Assembly: GCA_922989275.2 (NCBI GenBank)
Contig: OV277858.1
Location: forward strand, 12,135,527-12,199,526
Source: Gari tellinella
Lineage: Eukaryota; Mollusca; Bivalvia; Cardiida; Psammobiidae
DNA: 64,000 bases
Direction of reading: 5' to 3'
Positions within the stretch are counted from its first letter, which is position 1. Each line of letters begins with the position of its first letter. Made by a program: the position numbers and the translations under genes. This document shows positions 32,371-44,710 of this stretch, piece by piece. Below the pieces are notes generated by a model. It worked only from the letters and a program-made list of their open reading frames with translations. It had not been told where the DNA came from and searched no databases.

Positions 32371-33474
32371 ATTAGACTTAGTATATACTTAATAAAACTA
32401 ATAATGTTCCTGCCTTCCTTGGAACTGTCAGAACGAAATACAATTAACAGTTTAGTACAGAATAATACACGAAAAACGGAAACCACGATCAGCCTCAAAA
32501 TAGACAAAATATCGAAAGGTCACGTACAACTGAAGATTAAACGCAATTGCAATAGCAAGACGACGGTTCCGACATTGATCTGTCAATACCAACTACAAAA
32601 ACGGGCGCTCCAGACTAAGATTTAAATAATAATAAACATAATTTACAAAAGGAGAAGTTGACATTACGATGTGCTTTATTGACTTACCAGGGTCTAGTTA
32701 CAAAAATAACACATACTCTTGATTGATTAATATAATTTGTTGTGTATGTAGAGTCTTAAGTGTAGGATTATTGTCATATGCTTACATGTGACCCGCAACG
32801 TGAAAAGGTCCCTTTTGGGAAAACAAATGTAGAAACATTTTTCTTGTATCAAAAAAAGGCAATCATTTTGTTGAAATACTTACCTAAACGTCAAATGTTC
32901 GACTTTATTTACCCCACCTATGACTTTTAACCTGGCACTTCAAATATCTTGATATATCTATTGATAAAAGAAATGTGCTTAAATTATGGAAGTTAAAATG
33001 AAACATTAAACACGACATGTTGTACCTAAAGTGATGAACAATTCTTACATATTTCTAAATGTAACATTTACTTTTTAATATTTGTATAACATTTTAATTT
33101 ACCTCACTCACCCAATTTAACATAGGGAAGTAGAAGTATTGCACTTGTGACTAAACATTTTAGAACACGCCCCTTGAATTTATGGTGATACGTTTAGCAA
33201 TAGATTAATGACATACTTATGTACTAAGAAATAAATGAAATTCGGCACAACGGTGGGAGGGTAACGATGACGTCACTGTTAAATGTGAACAATGTCATGT
33301 GGCTATTGGTATGAAATATATATAAAACAATATCGACATCAAACTATAACCATTTGTTTACGAAAAGTCACAGTTTTGAAATAAATATAGCATCAATTCA
33401 ATGTCATTGTCCATATTACATTTATTGCTGTGAAATGTTCCGTCGTCATTGTTCTTCCATAAAGTGGTTTGGCA
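32371..33474. other. Unassigned, 1.1 kb
   Basis: Nothing recognised. Confidence 0.4.
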
Positions 33475-33650
33475 GACGTGATCCAATGCCAACAAACTCG
33501 AATGCGATACCACTGGTCGTGAGTTTGATTCACGGACGGACCAAGTCCTTCGGATGATACTTCATAAATCGAGGTCCGAGATTTAAAAGAACCAGATAAC
33601 TTAGTCAATAATAAGAGTAGTGCATCGCGCCCGGGTTTTCTGTATCCGCT
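33475..33650 (+). mobile_element. tRNA-derived SINE-like fragment, copy 1
   Basis: 'GTCGTGAGTTTGATTCACGG' holds a B-box, and 'aagtccttcggatgatactt' then 'cataaatcgaggtcc' form the body. The same body occurs inverted at 34325-34440. The A-box end is degraded. Confidence 0.6.
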
Positions 33651-34324
33651 CCCCTCTCTCTTGGGTGTCCAATTGACCCATATATGATATAAATGGACGT
33701 ACAAAAACAACCCGAACCAAACCTTCTTACTGTTGTAACGGAGTTCATGGTAGAGGGTTGCAGGCATCACCTATCAAACGCTACATCCATATGATAAAAA
33801 ACAAGGTTAACTTCACTGTTGTTGGCATATACAAATATAATATCCATTCAATAATCAACTTTCGAATAACATTAATGCTGTATGCCCCATTTGTAAGAAT
33901 TATCGTTCATTGTATTGTGTCAAAAAGCATGTATCTTGATCAGAAATCGAATGACTCGGCTCCTGATCTCGCTCAATTTTTGTTTTACATGCTGGATTGA
34001 TTGAGAATTAATCGTGATTGTGCAAGAGGAATTTGGTTGAAAGTTTGGTTCTAGCTTAGCAACAAAATAGCTGGCGTCAGATCGATCTGGTTCATTGATG
34101 TTAACATACTAGTTTTCTATGACTGCTGTGTTTTCAGTAAAGGGTATAATCCCTTCACTGCCATGCACAATATAGAGCGTGTTCAATATCTTGTCTAGTT
34201 TGCGCATACTTATTACACTGTAAGCTTCATCGCCAAAAAATAATTTCATAATTACATGTATATTAAATGAAGGAATGTACAATGTACAAGTGTAAACAGC
34301 TAGCACTAAAAGTAGACGCCGATT
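33651..34324. other. Unassigned
   Basis: Nothing recognised. Confidence 0.4.
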
Positions 34325-34440
34325 TCCATGCCCTACACTTACTAGCAATGATACGTAGGACCCCGGTTTATAAAGTGTCATCCGAAGGACTTAGTCAGAT
34401 AGGCTATCAAATCGAACTCACGACCCCCTATCCGGTTTGG
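34325..34440 (-). mobile_element. tRNA-derived SINE-like fragment, copy 2
   Basis: The minus strand reads 'ggggtcgtgagttcgatttg', a B-box, then 'taagtccttcggatgacact' and 'tataaaccggggtcc', matching 33520-33590. Confidence 0.6.
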
Positions 34441-34454
34441 CATAATAAAGTATT

Positions 34455-35375
34455 CACAAAGATAATAACGCATTTAACGATAATTCCGGTAGTAAACATC
34501 ACTTGGAAAAGCTGTTTTAAATATAAACGCCCTTTTAATCGATTTGTCATTGTTGCGTGTTGTAATGCTACACGCAGTAAAACACGGATTCTGGTCGGGA
34601 TTCAACCCAATTTGACATAAAATGACAAACAGATGTATGTTCAATCTGGAGATGAGTATGCAGGGCAATATAATTAAATTACCATTGAAACGGACGGCAA
34701 CTTCAAATTGTGTACATGAAACTTTGCCCCGAGGGACACCGAATCATTTTACCATGGCAAGTATGCGTTTTAACTCTTTTAGAATTGATGTTGGCATGTA
34801 TTTAATCAAAAAAGCGAATCAAAGCTTAACATAAAAATAAGACAAGACAACAAGTTAAATGTGTTATAGCATACACGTATAGCTCTGTATTGATAAGGTC
34901 GCTTTTGTACATAAACAGCTAATCTTGGGGTAGCATCCGGTGTAGAATGACTCTATTGTAAGGCGACGATAATACATCTATGACACTTCGCTTACAGGGT
35001 CACACAGCTTTATCATGCTGAAACATATAATTGTCCTAAAATATGATATTATTTTCCTTAGAAATTATCCTGTTTGCGACAGTTTTGAAACAAATCGCTG
35101 CACATAAAAATAAGTAATTAGCTGCATTGCCCTGTTACATACTAGTCCTATATTCCTATAATACACCCGAATGACACTGTACAAACACATTGGTTACTTA
35201 AGCGTATCAAAAGCAGACGATGGGATAGTTATTCTATTTCACTGTATACAATTTGCCTTTGCCAATGACCTTTAGCATGATACACACTATTCGTCCACAT
35301 TAACTGGATACGCATTCATAAAAGCGTTCAAATAAAAAGTGTAAACTGCTGAAAAGCTTGTTTGTCCAATCCGAA
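34455..35375 (+). repeat. R1 dispersed repeat, copy C
   Basis: Landmarks: 'aaacacggattctggtcggg' (34580), 'attgaaacggacggcaactt' (34684), 'tgccccgagggacaccga', 'tgacctttagcatga'. It is undisturbed at the 'ggattctggtc' site. R1 similarity runs to 'tttgtccaatccgaa' (about 35376), where the satellite starts. Confidence 0.8.
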
Positions 35376-37780
35376 CATGGTTTTGCTTAATGCGTATGAG
35401 TGTTGGATTATTAGCAGTGTGGACCCAGATAATTCGACCTTGAGTAAGGTCGAGTCATTTGGAGCTCAACTGTTACATACAACACATAGTACGTTTAACT
35501 ATATGCTTGTTATTGCAGACTTTTGCATGGTGTTGCTTATTGTATATGATTGTTGGATTCTTAACAGTGTAGACCCAGAGCATTCGACCTTGAGAAAGGT
35601 CGAGTCACCTGAAACTCCACTGTTACACTCACTCATTATTACGTATAACTATATACATTTATTGCAAACATTTACAGGGTGTTGCTCATTGTAAATAATA
35701 GGTGGATTATTAACAGTGTAGACCCAGATCATTCGACTTGAGAATGGTCGAGTCAACTTGAGAGCTCCACTGTTACATACAATCATTGTACGTATAACTA
35801 TATAATTTGTATTGCAAACCTTCAAATGGTGTTGCTTATTGTATATGATTGTTGAATTATTAGCAGTGTAGACCCAGATCTTTCGACATTCAGAAAGGCG
35901 TGTTACCTGGATAGTTCCACTGTAACATACAACACAAAGTACGTTTATCTATATGATTGGTATAGCAGACCTTTACATGGTGTTGCTTCTTGTATATGAT
36001 GAGTAGATTCCTAGCAGTGTAGACCCAGATCATTCCACATTGAGAAAGGTCGAGTGCCCAAGAGCTCCACTGTTACATACAACACATGAAACGTTTAATT
36101 ATATGATATGTATTGAAGACCCCTCCATAGTGTTGCTTTTTTATATGATTGGTGAATCTTTAACAGTGTAGACTCAGATTATTCTACCTTGAGAAAGGTC
36201 GAGTTACCTGGAGCTTCATTGTAACACACAACGCAAACTACCTATAACTATATGATTTGTATGCCAAAACTCTACATAGTGTTGCTTACTGTAATTGATC
36301 GGTCGATCTTTAACAGTGTAGACCTAGATCAATCGACCTTGAAAAAGGTCGAGTTACCTTGAGAGTTCCACTGTTACATACAACACATAGTACGTATATC
36401 TATAGCATTTATATTGCAAACTTTTACATAGTCTTGCTTATTGTAAATGATTGTTTGATATTCGGCAGTGTAGACCCGTATCATTTGACATTCAGAAAGG
36501 TCGAGTCATTTGGAGCTTAATTGTTACATACAACACATAGTACGTTTAACTATATGAGTGGAAGTGGGCAGCCCTTTACATAGCGTTGCTTATTGCATAT
36601 TAACGTTGAATTCTTAACAGTGTAGATCCAGATCATTCGACCATGATAAAGGTCGAGATACCTTGGTCTGAACTGTTACACACAACAACAAGTGCGTATA
36701 ACTATATGATTGGTATTGCTTACCTTTTGCTTATTGTAAATGAGTGTTGGATTCTGAGAGGTATAGAACCAGATCATTCGACCTTGAGAAAAGGTTGGAT
36801 TAACTGGAGCTCCACGGTTACACACAGCAAATAGTTTGTAAAATTTTAGTATTGGTATGGAAAATGTGCTGCCTATTGTTCAGGCATGTTGGATTTTTAT
36901 CAGTGTAGTCCCAGATCATTCGACCTTGAGAAAGGTCGGTTACCTCGAGCGCCACTGTTACACACAACAGATAGTACGTATAATTATATGATTTGTTTTG
37001 CAAACCTTTGTTTATTATAAAGGACTGTTGGATTTTTGACAATGCATACCAAGATCCTTCGACCTTAAGAAAGTTCGAGTAACCTGGAGCTACACTGTTA
37101 AACACAACAGATAGCACATATAACCACATGATTGGTATTGCAAATCTCTACATGGTGTTGCCTATTGAAAATGATTGGTGGATTCTTAACGGTGTAGACC
37201 CAGATCACTCGACCTCGTTAAAGGTCGGGTTAACTGGAGCTCTACTGTTACTAACAAGAAATAACGCTTATAACTATATGATTAATAGTGCACACCTACA
37301 TGGTGTTGCTTACTGTAAATGGTTGTCTGATTTTAACAGTGTAGACCCAGATCATTCGACCTTGAGAAAGGTCGAGTCACCTGGAGAGCTCCACTGTTAC
37401 ATACAATCATTGTACGTATAACTATATAATTTGTATTGCAAAATTTCACATGGTGTTGCTTTTTGTCCACTGCTACACACATTAATTATTACATATAACT
37501 ATATAATTGGCTTAGCATGATTTTACGAGGTGTTGCTTATTGCAAATGATGTTTGAATTCTTAACAGTGTAGACCCAGCTCATTCGACCTTTAGAAAGTT
37601 CTGATTACCTGGAGTTGTACAAAGCAATTAGTATGTATAATAATGAAATAGGTCTTGCAAGACTTTACATGGTGTGATCTATTGTAAACAATTGTTGGAT
37701 TCCTAATAGTGTAGACTCAGATCATTCGACCTTGAGAGAGGTCGGGTTACCTCGAACGCAACTAATAGTCACAGTAATTA
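35376..37780 (+). repeat. 150-bp satellite array, each unit with a hairpin
   Basis: The marker 'agacccagat' or a close variant recurs at 35421, 35571, 35720, 35870, 36021, 36170, 36320, 36472, 36624, 36765, 36907, ~37043, 37196, 37342, 37571 and 37712. That gives 16 units with a mostly 149-152 bp period; some are 138-146 bp and one stretch has a partial unit. After the marker most units carry TCGACCTTGAGAAAGGTCGA, an 8-bp stem with a GAGA loop, intact or lightly mutated. Open frames inside the array are by-products of the period being near a multiple of three. Confidence 0.95.
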
Positions 37781-37884
37781 GTATGTTTTATATTTATCAA
37801 TCTGCTTTACGTTTCTCTGGCTGCTACTTTATGATGTAGATGAGCATTCATGTTATGCTTTGTTCTTGATAAATTATGAACACT

Positions 37885-38528
37885 ATTTACATATTATATC
37901 TCTCAATACCCAAGGGTTCTAAATCAGTGGCTGATACAACAGAAAATAGACATTGCTTATCTGCAAGAAACCCATTTTTCAAACGATTTAATTGATAATG
38001 TCGCGAACTATTTTATAGGTTGAAATCTTTATCATTCGTTTAAGTCATCAAATAGTAGAGATGTTTCGCTCCTTATGCACAAATACTTATACCTAACAGT
38101 TACTGATTTAAAACATGATAACGAGGGAAGACACATCTTTATGAATGTATACACTGGCGATAGTACTTTTTCGATTCTAAATATTTATGCACCGAACGAT
38201 ATAATATTAAAACATATTTTTAGACAGTAGCTGTACAATACTGAAATAACATGTATTAGGTTAAAAACATTTGGTTGTGATTTTAATGACGTTAACAGTT
38301 TAAGAGACAGGGTATCCTTCTCAAAGAAGCAACAAAAGATAAATCAATCATTAACTCAATTAAAACATAAAAATGTTCTTACTGCTATTTTGAGATACGA
38401 ACATGATGATTTAAATCAATTCACATAGCGACGGGAAAATAATAGAAATTCCTACTGCATAAAAAATAATTGAAGAGTTTGGGAAACATTTTGGGGTTAA
38501 AATGGAACAGACATAAAACGGAAGGTCT
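37885..38528 (+). pseudogene. Tx1/L1-like LINE relic, endonuclease part
   Basis: The plus-strand frame gives LNQWLIQQKIDIAYLQETHF (catalytic Glu in QETH), RDVSLLMHK, DNEGRHIFMNVY and FSILNIYAPND, then GCDFND and a damaged RDR block: the order of the AP-type endonuclease in Tx1/L1-type LINEs. Stops interrupt it after FIG and later. The whole RT core that should follow is missing. The relic is cut at 38529 by a TTAA-flanked MITE. Confidence 0.8.
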
Positions 38529-38532
38529 TTAA

Positions 38533-39564
38533 GGTGGTTCGCGGGTCAGCTTATTCTGTGTCAGAATTCTTTGAAACCTTGATTAAATTGAAATATACCA
38601 TATGGAGAGTGAAATATCGTTAAAATAAAAAAAAGTTACAGTGCCGTTTTTTTGTGACAGGACCTTTTGTCGAAAAAAGCTCCTTTTTTGATAAACAGGA
38701 ATATTTTCTTTATAAAATGATATACCTCAATAATTTCTGTACATTCAAGTAAACTGTACATAGACTATAAGATATTGGTCAAACAAAAGTATTTTATGAC
38801 ATATTTGTTGGAAATATCAATATTTAAAAAAAGTCAAATTCTGAAAATCTCAAATTACAAAAAATCTAGCTGTTTAACGTACACTTATTTTACTCTTATT
38901 AGATAGATATAACTTAATTCTACTAGTCACAAAAATGTTATGAAAATCTACAGTGGAATTTACATTTTATACATGATTTCCTGAAATTCTGACAAAATGT
39001 AAACACAAAACGAGTAACCTCCCTTGAGTTCAACTTTAAAATGCCGTCAGCTCTAAATAATACCATAAGTCAAACCTGTCATAAGGGACCATTGAATACG
39101 GTAGCCTGTAGATCTTTAAAGGCAAGTGACTGCTTAATGCTTAAAAAAGTAATGCATTAAAGCTCCTTTAGGATCTATCTTTTAGCATTATTTTTGTCCT
39201 GTGTTAAGCTGCCATCTGTCATATAGGCCATACATACTCACAAATGACTATACTTGCATCTGATATTATTCATTATTACTTGACTAAACATAGCCTGTCC
39301 TTTGATCACTGCGTTATGAAATGACTAGTCACTAAAATCAGACGATTTGTTAAAAAAAAAGTTTTGAACCGAGTGGGAATCGAACCTAGAACCTTTGGAT
39401 TGCAAGTCTATCGCCGTATCCATTGCGCTAACAGAGCAGACACTGAGTAAGATCAAACTTTTCTTTATCTAAATTTTCTACTATAAGCACGTGCCGCAAA
39501 GATCAGGTGAAAGTCATCAGCATTTCCGGAACTCGAGATGCGGGCCGCCCGCTGTCGAACCACC
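38533..39564. mobile_element. TTAA-flanked 1-kb MITE
   Basis: It begins GGTGGTTCGCGGG and ends CTGTCGAACCACC (9-bp perfect terminal inverted repeat), flanked by TTAA at 38529-38532 and 39565-39568. TTAA duplications occur in piggyBac and Kolobok superfamilies; the ends do not decide between them. There is no transposase. LINE sequence stands on both sides. A tRNA-like module lies near its right end. Confidence 0.85.
39365..39445 (-). repeat. tRNA-like module inside the TTAA MITE
   Basis: The minus strand reads 'TTAGCGCAATGGATACGGCG' (D-arm/A-box), CTTGCAA in an anticodon-loop position and 'AGGTTCGATTCCCA' (B-box). Acceptor and T stems have several mismatches, so it is a SINE head or tRNA pseudogene and not a tRNA gene. 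Confidence 0.65.
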
Positions 39565-39568
39565 TTAA

Positions 39569-39974
39569 ATCGACAAACTTAAAACTTATACTGAATTGAT
39601 AATAAATGATATTAAATTCATCCCGATAGTAAAGGCACTTGGTGTATACTTTTGAAGTGAGACAACTGCTTGTAGATATATCAACTGGCGAACACAATTG
39701 GAGCATATCAAAAAGTAATCAATTGTTGGAATCAAAGAAAATGTACGTGTTTTGGACAGATAAACTGTTATAAAATTTAAACTCTACCAATCCCAAATAA
39801 TATTTTAAAATAACTAAACTCCATGTGTTTCTCCTTTTTTAGAAGTAATAAGAGTGAACAAATCAGAATAAATACCCTAATAGGAAATAAAAATTACGGT
39901 GGTTTTTAGGTCCCAGACATAGAGATTTACTCAAAAACATTAAAACTTAAATGGTTAAAAACTCTTAGTGTTTG
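39569..39974 (+). pseudogene. Tx1/L1-like LINE relic, post-RT part
   Basis: 'VKALGVYF' (about 39625), a damaged NW.T.LEHIKK block, LIGNKNYGGF and IEIYSKTLKLKWLKTL follow the order after the RT palm in L1/Tx1 LINEs. Several stops and frame changes are present. The frame is lost at about 39975, where another insert begins. Confidence 0.75.
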
Positions 39975-40749
39975 ACCTACTCTTTCAGCCAATCAGCAAG
40001 CCTCAACAAATCAAAAGTTCGCTCGATTTGTTTATTAAGTATTCGGGATTTAACGAGATTTGGCAATTTAATTATAAAGTGTGCGATATTTCGATTTAGA
40101 TGTTAGAAAGCATTGCGCATGTGTTAATATTTCGGTCAACTCCGCCCATGGCGTGCCTTTTAGGCTTCAAGGAAAATCCCTTACGCAGCGAGTGCATATA
40201 ATTATACATGTATGATGTACAATTCAATTTCGAGGAAAATAGACATTTTGTAGCTCGCTGGTCGGAAGAAACTTGTAAAAATCATTCACATTTTATTTAA
40301 TCTTTAGGAGTGGGGAATAAGAAAAAGAAAACACATAATATAATTAAAACAAAATTCTTACCATTATAAAAACATCAACATCTACAAACCATAGTCAATC
40401 TTGAAAATGAAGTCGGGGCGAGATCGCAAAAACAGGCGACTGCTTAATTCAATATGAAAATAATGCAGAGAGCTCATTTATGAGTTTTCTGCATTAGTTC
40501 ATGCCGCATTCAGCAACCATCTGTATTCAAGGCTCAATTGTGAAGAAGCAAATTGGAATGCTATTCCGAAATTATTTTTAAATCAATACGGAGATAAACT
40601 ATTATTACTAAAAATGAATACTTACTCCTTTTAGTCACCCCACCCGTTAGATATAACCTACTGCTTGTCTATAAATATATTGTTATCATCTTTATTAACC
40701 TGAATAATTCAGGACCATATTTAATGCCAAAATCATTGTACAATATCAG
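39975..40749. mobile_element. 0.8-kb insert in the LINE relic
   Basis: LINE similarity stops at about 39975 and resumes at about 40750. No terminal repeats were identified. The insert contains the hairpin block at 40437-40560. Confidence 0.5.
40437..40560 (-). repeat. 'gcagaaagctc' hairpin block
   Basis: 'atgcagagagctcattta' with 'tgagttttctgcat' makes a hairpin, flanked by 'gactgcttaattcaat' and 'tgtattcaagg'. It is the inverted counterpart of part of 20860-20960. Confidence 0.65.
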
Positions 40750-41392
40750 AACCCATGTATTACGGGAGTAATCAATATACATGTATAACATTCAAAGGTA
40801 AATGCTTACTTTTCACCTCATGGATCGACTCTGAAATTCTATTCATAAATGAGGTCATACATTATAATGGCGAAATTAATGAAAACTTAATAAACAAACT
40901 AAACATTTGGAGCAACTGGTTTTCTAAATTTACAAAATTAAAAGCAGCAATTCCGAATGCCTGGAACACTATTTTGAAATCAGACCAATCCATAAAAACA
41001 CAAGTTAGTATTAACACAAAACCAATATTTGGTAAAAATTGTAATATTACTAAATTAGACAACAAGGATATAAAGAGAAAATTTGTTGCAAATCAATTTG
41101 AAACTCCGTACATACACAAATTATGGGAGGAAAAACTGAAACGAAAAGTTCAGTTGCATGAAGTCTGCTACACAATGAATATTCTGTATATATACAGCAG
41201 ACTAAACAAGCTTAAAGTCAAACTTATCCATGAAATCATTGCAACTAATGAAAACCTTTTTACTTGGAAACTAATACAAACCCCATTCTGCAAGTGATGT
41301 AATGAAATTGAAACATTCGAACATTTTTTCATCTATTGTCCGTATCGCAATACCTTTTGGATCAAGATACATAATCTTCTTTCAAAATAGGC
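40750..41392 (+). pseudogene. Tx1/L1-like LINE relic, C-terminal part
   Basis: A 180-codon open frame (40755..41297) contains GKCLLFTSWIDSEILFINEV, the C-terminal landmark in which a Trp is followed by a FINDV-like block, and KAAIPNAWNTIL. After a stop the frame continues with CNEIETFEHFFIYCPY and a following FW, the Cys/His knuckle-like motif near the end of these proteins. It breaks at 41393-41397, where a 4.8-kb element is inserted, and continues at 46215. Confidence 0.8.
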
Positions 41393-41800
41393 ATTATCAC
41401 CGTATAGCAACGACTCCAGAAATAGGTATCAGCAAATCGATAAATAGACGGTCGTTTATACAGGGGCATGTTAATAAAATGCAATATTTGTGGTAAATAG
41501 GAGGATCTAGAATTGCATTTCTTGTAATTTACTGATAGAAAGATACAACAATTAGTAGGCTCTTCCTGATTCTACCTAAACTATGTGTGGATACCTTTTT
41601 GATTGCATAATTCTCGGGTTGGTACAACAAAAACAGCAGCGAGTAAGACAAAAACGTTCTCTCAAGCACATTTATTATCTTCTTACACACACTTTCAAGC
41701 GTTTTTTTGGCATCATATTACAGATATAACGTCTGTACAAGCGATGAATACAGCTTATGAGCGAACATGGCTTTGAAATTGATTAAAGAAGAAAGGTGCC

Positions 41801-41873
41801 GGTGTACGGCGAATAGGTCTTTATGTTTTGATGAATGTACGGTGAATAGCTCGAGAAGTGTACAGCGAATAGC
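41801..41873 (+). repeat. Subterminal iterated motif, left
   Basis: GTGTACGGCGAATAG, ATGTACGGTGAATAG and GTGTACAGCGAATAG at about 25-bp spacing. Such iterons are usual transposase-binding sites in long-TIR elements; the function here is inferred. Confidence 0.8.
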
Positions 41874-42149
41874 TCTATATAATTACATGAATTTCGACAC
41901 GAAATGTACTACGTCCTGAATGGTAAAGTATAAGGTCGGAGTTCCATTGCTGCGTGATACATTATACGTTTGTAATCCAAGATCCGCATCTGTGAACTTT
42001 GCTCGCTTATTAACCGCTTATATGGACTTTGAATTCGAAATAACAATGAAACTGGTAGAACAGTGAAATGAAAACAATCTTGTAATTGGGACACAGAGAA
42101 ATTTACAAATTGACTTTAAAATTTCCATATGGTTAGAAAAATAACCAGT

Positions 42150-44710
42150 TTGACCAGCATCATCACCAAGGGAAGAGGCAGTTGCAAGATGTAAGGGTAA
42201 TAAGAAGAGCTGTCATGAGTTAAAGACTAGATGTTGCAAAAGTTTACGGATCATTGGATGAGAAGAAGCTTCCAAGCAGAATTTCAGAACACGATGAACT
42301 TAGTACATTGTAAATGACCATCTGGAAATGGAAATCGGTAACTTCAAGCATCGGATTCTTTGGACTGGAGAAAATTAGGAAGGAATAGTTGATATAAGAA
42401 TAGATGTGGAAAAAGACGTAAGAAAGGGGCTATTCTACAAACTAAATAAACTAAGTAATGCGTGAAGAAATAGTTAATTTACACCCATGTAGCACTTGAC
42501 AAAGGTGCAAAGAGACATGCAAAGGCATAAAGAAGAACAACACAGACTATCTGGCCACATAAACTGAAGAAGCAGCTGCAAGTATATTGTAAAAACCACT
42601 AAGGCACGGACAGGATTATTCAATTCCTCAGATGCTCAAGCTTAAAACCAACAGAGTGAAATCATCTCCAACGATGACCAAAATCTGAGGTGCTGGTAAG
42701 AGTATTTCGATAGTGTACTTAATAGTAAGTACCCTGCCACTTAGGCCGAACTTACACCAGCAGAAGTGCCACTGGACATCAGAATGAAATAAACAGTAGG
42801 AGATCAGGAGATCAGGCAACCCACCAAGAAACTAAAGAGTGAAAAGGCATTTTGGATAGCACACCTACAGGCAGAGTTTCATAGTTGCTGAAAGCGGGGG
42901 ACATAAATTTGTAAATGATTATATGCTCCAGGTTTGTTAAGGATCCAGATTTGATTTGATTTGATTTTTTACGTCACTTTCAACAGTATTTCAGTCATAT
43001 CGCGACGTCCAGCTAATTACAGGTGGAGGAAGACACCAGAAGTCCTTTTTGCACTGCTTCAGGCATAAATTGGCATCTGGGTAGACCCACCGATCTTCCG
43101 CAAGCCAGTTGGAAGGCTTCCCCATATGAAAAATCAGAAACGACCCTCCTGGGATTCGAACTCACAGCGGTGAGGAGCCGAGTAATGTAAGTCACAGTGA
43201 CTATACCACTAGGCCACGGAGCCCCTTTTTTAAGGTTAAGGATCCAGACAGGATACGTAGTAATAGGATATTTCTTGAAAATAATTCAAGATGGTAGTAA
43301 ACCATTCGGTTTCATATTATAAAGTCTACTCATCAAATATTCACAATGTGTTAAGTTTTCTATGAATATAAAACACGGAAAAAATTAGTGGTTTTTATGA
43401 ATAGAACAGGGAACTGGTTAACTTCTAAGAAAACCTTAGAATTTATTATTTCTTAGCTAATTCTGTCTTTTAGCCATTCGTTTAAGATTTAATGTGGTTT
43501 TTTACCTTCCTTTCTAATCAGATTTTCATAATATGCAAATAACTTTACAACGATTTTTTTTCATATGAATAAGACTAATGTTGGATAGGACAAACTATTT
43601 TGCAAGGTCTTCAGGATTTCGTTATTAGTGAGTGTCACTGTATAATCTGGGACATCATTATAGCTACATGTATTGTCGATCAGCTGCTGTGGAATAACCG
43701 AGCCTGTTTCAGGACGGACAGGTTATGCATCATTAAACAAAGTCACGCATGGAATGCAAAAGTCTATGCACACTTCAAAGATTTCGAAATGTCGTTCGAT
43801 AGTGTGATCAGGCCAGGATTATAATTATGGAGGATATCAAACCATTATGATTGCCTGCACAGCTCACACACACTTTAAAAATAAGAACATTGGTGACACA
43901 TGAATATCTACTATCTCATATGCTATTTTCACTTTGTATAGACATGCTTCTCGGAAGGACTTCAGTAGACTTTTATAGAATCACTGGGGCCTTAATTTTT
44001 CTGATTATAACGCGCTTCTGGTGCTAAATGTCATCCATATATCCAAACCAAGACAGACCACATGGACTCTCACGGGGACCAAATGATTGAACATTTATAT
44101 TAACAAGACTAAACTAATGAAAAGCAATGAAAAGACAGTTCAACCAGTCATCACAACAACAATGCAATTAAAGAGGTGAATGATATTGTTTATCGTAGTA
44201 GCAAGGCCATGAGCAATGGAAAGTCGGAAGATAATTTTAAATTTAAAGCCAATTGAGCCTTTGTGGCGGAATATTTAGAAATCCCTTAGCTTTCTTATAC
44301 TATTAAAATAAGGATATTAAAGGGTCATACAATGCGGGTATTGTTGATGGCTTTTAATCCTTGAAATCAAAACTTCCAAAGAAGGTGCTTTTGAGGGATA
44401 TTCCCAATCTTCTGGCCTGAACACAACAACAAATGCAGAGCTCGGTCGTTGAACAGACACAACTGACATTTCCATTGAAATCATGCGCAGAAGATGTTTT
44501 TAACATACTCTAAGAATGGAAGAGTCAGCTATACCCATAGTTGGACACCTACTGGTCGACATCTCAGAGGCAGACCTATCAAAGCTGACGTTAGTCAATA
44601 AAGGAGACGAGGGGAAAAGCTGGAGCTGGGTATAAGTACAGGCATGAGAAAAGGACCGACTACATAGTCACACTATGCGGACGACTTTAGGCGCAAATCA
44701 ACGTGATGGG
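42150..44710 (+). pseudogene. RTE LINE relic
   Basis: Pieces on the plus strand follow RTE order. At 42510-42560 a NNTDYLA block is followed by EEAAAS. At 42690-42890 come AELTPAEVPLDIR, IRQPTKKLKS and a damaged AF.IAHLQAEF (finger region). At 43680-43825 come NNRACFRTDR, AKVYAHFKDFEMSFDSV (motif A; Asp kept). At 44040-44180 there are remains of the ADD-downstream NIN..K..KSN block and VQPVITT. Near 44560-44640 TPTGRHLRGRPIK and KSW mark the C-terminus. Many stops, and the YADD block is not visible. A SINE (42950-43234) and possibly more sequence near 43300-43580 interrupt it. Confidence 0.8.
42950..43234 (-). mobile_element. tRNA-derived SINE with perfect target duplication
   Basis: GTTAAGGATCCAGA occurs at 42936-42949 and again at 43235-43248. 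Between them the minus strand reads a tRNA-like head (TGGCCTAGTGGTATAG A-box, GAGTTCGAATCCCAG B-box), a body with 'ggggaagccttccaactggc' and 'ttgcggaagatcggtgg', and a (TCAAA)n-type tail. The body resembles the widely conserved central domain of invertebrate SINEs (possibly the MetaSINE type; not verified). At 285 bp it looks full length and is the best-preserved SINE in the window. Confidence 0.93.

Noticed and set aside
35362..37421. Several ORFs of 60-110 codons
   Set aside because: All lie in the 150-bp satellite; 150 is a multiple of three so frames stay open by periodicity.
35376..37780. CRISPR-like array of repeats with hairpins
   Set aside because: Units are contiguous and similar over their whole length; there are no unique spacers, and the DNA is animal.
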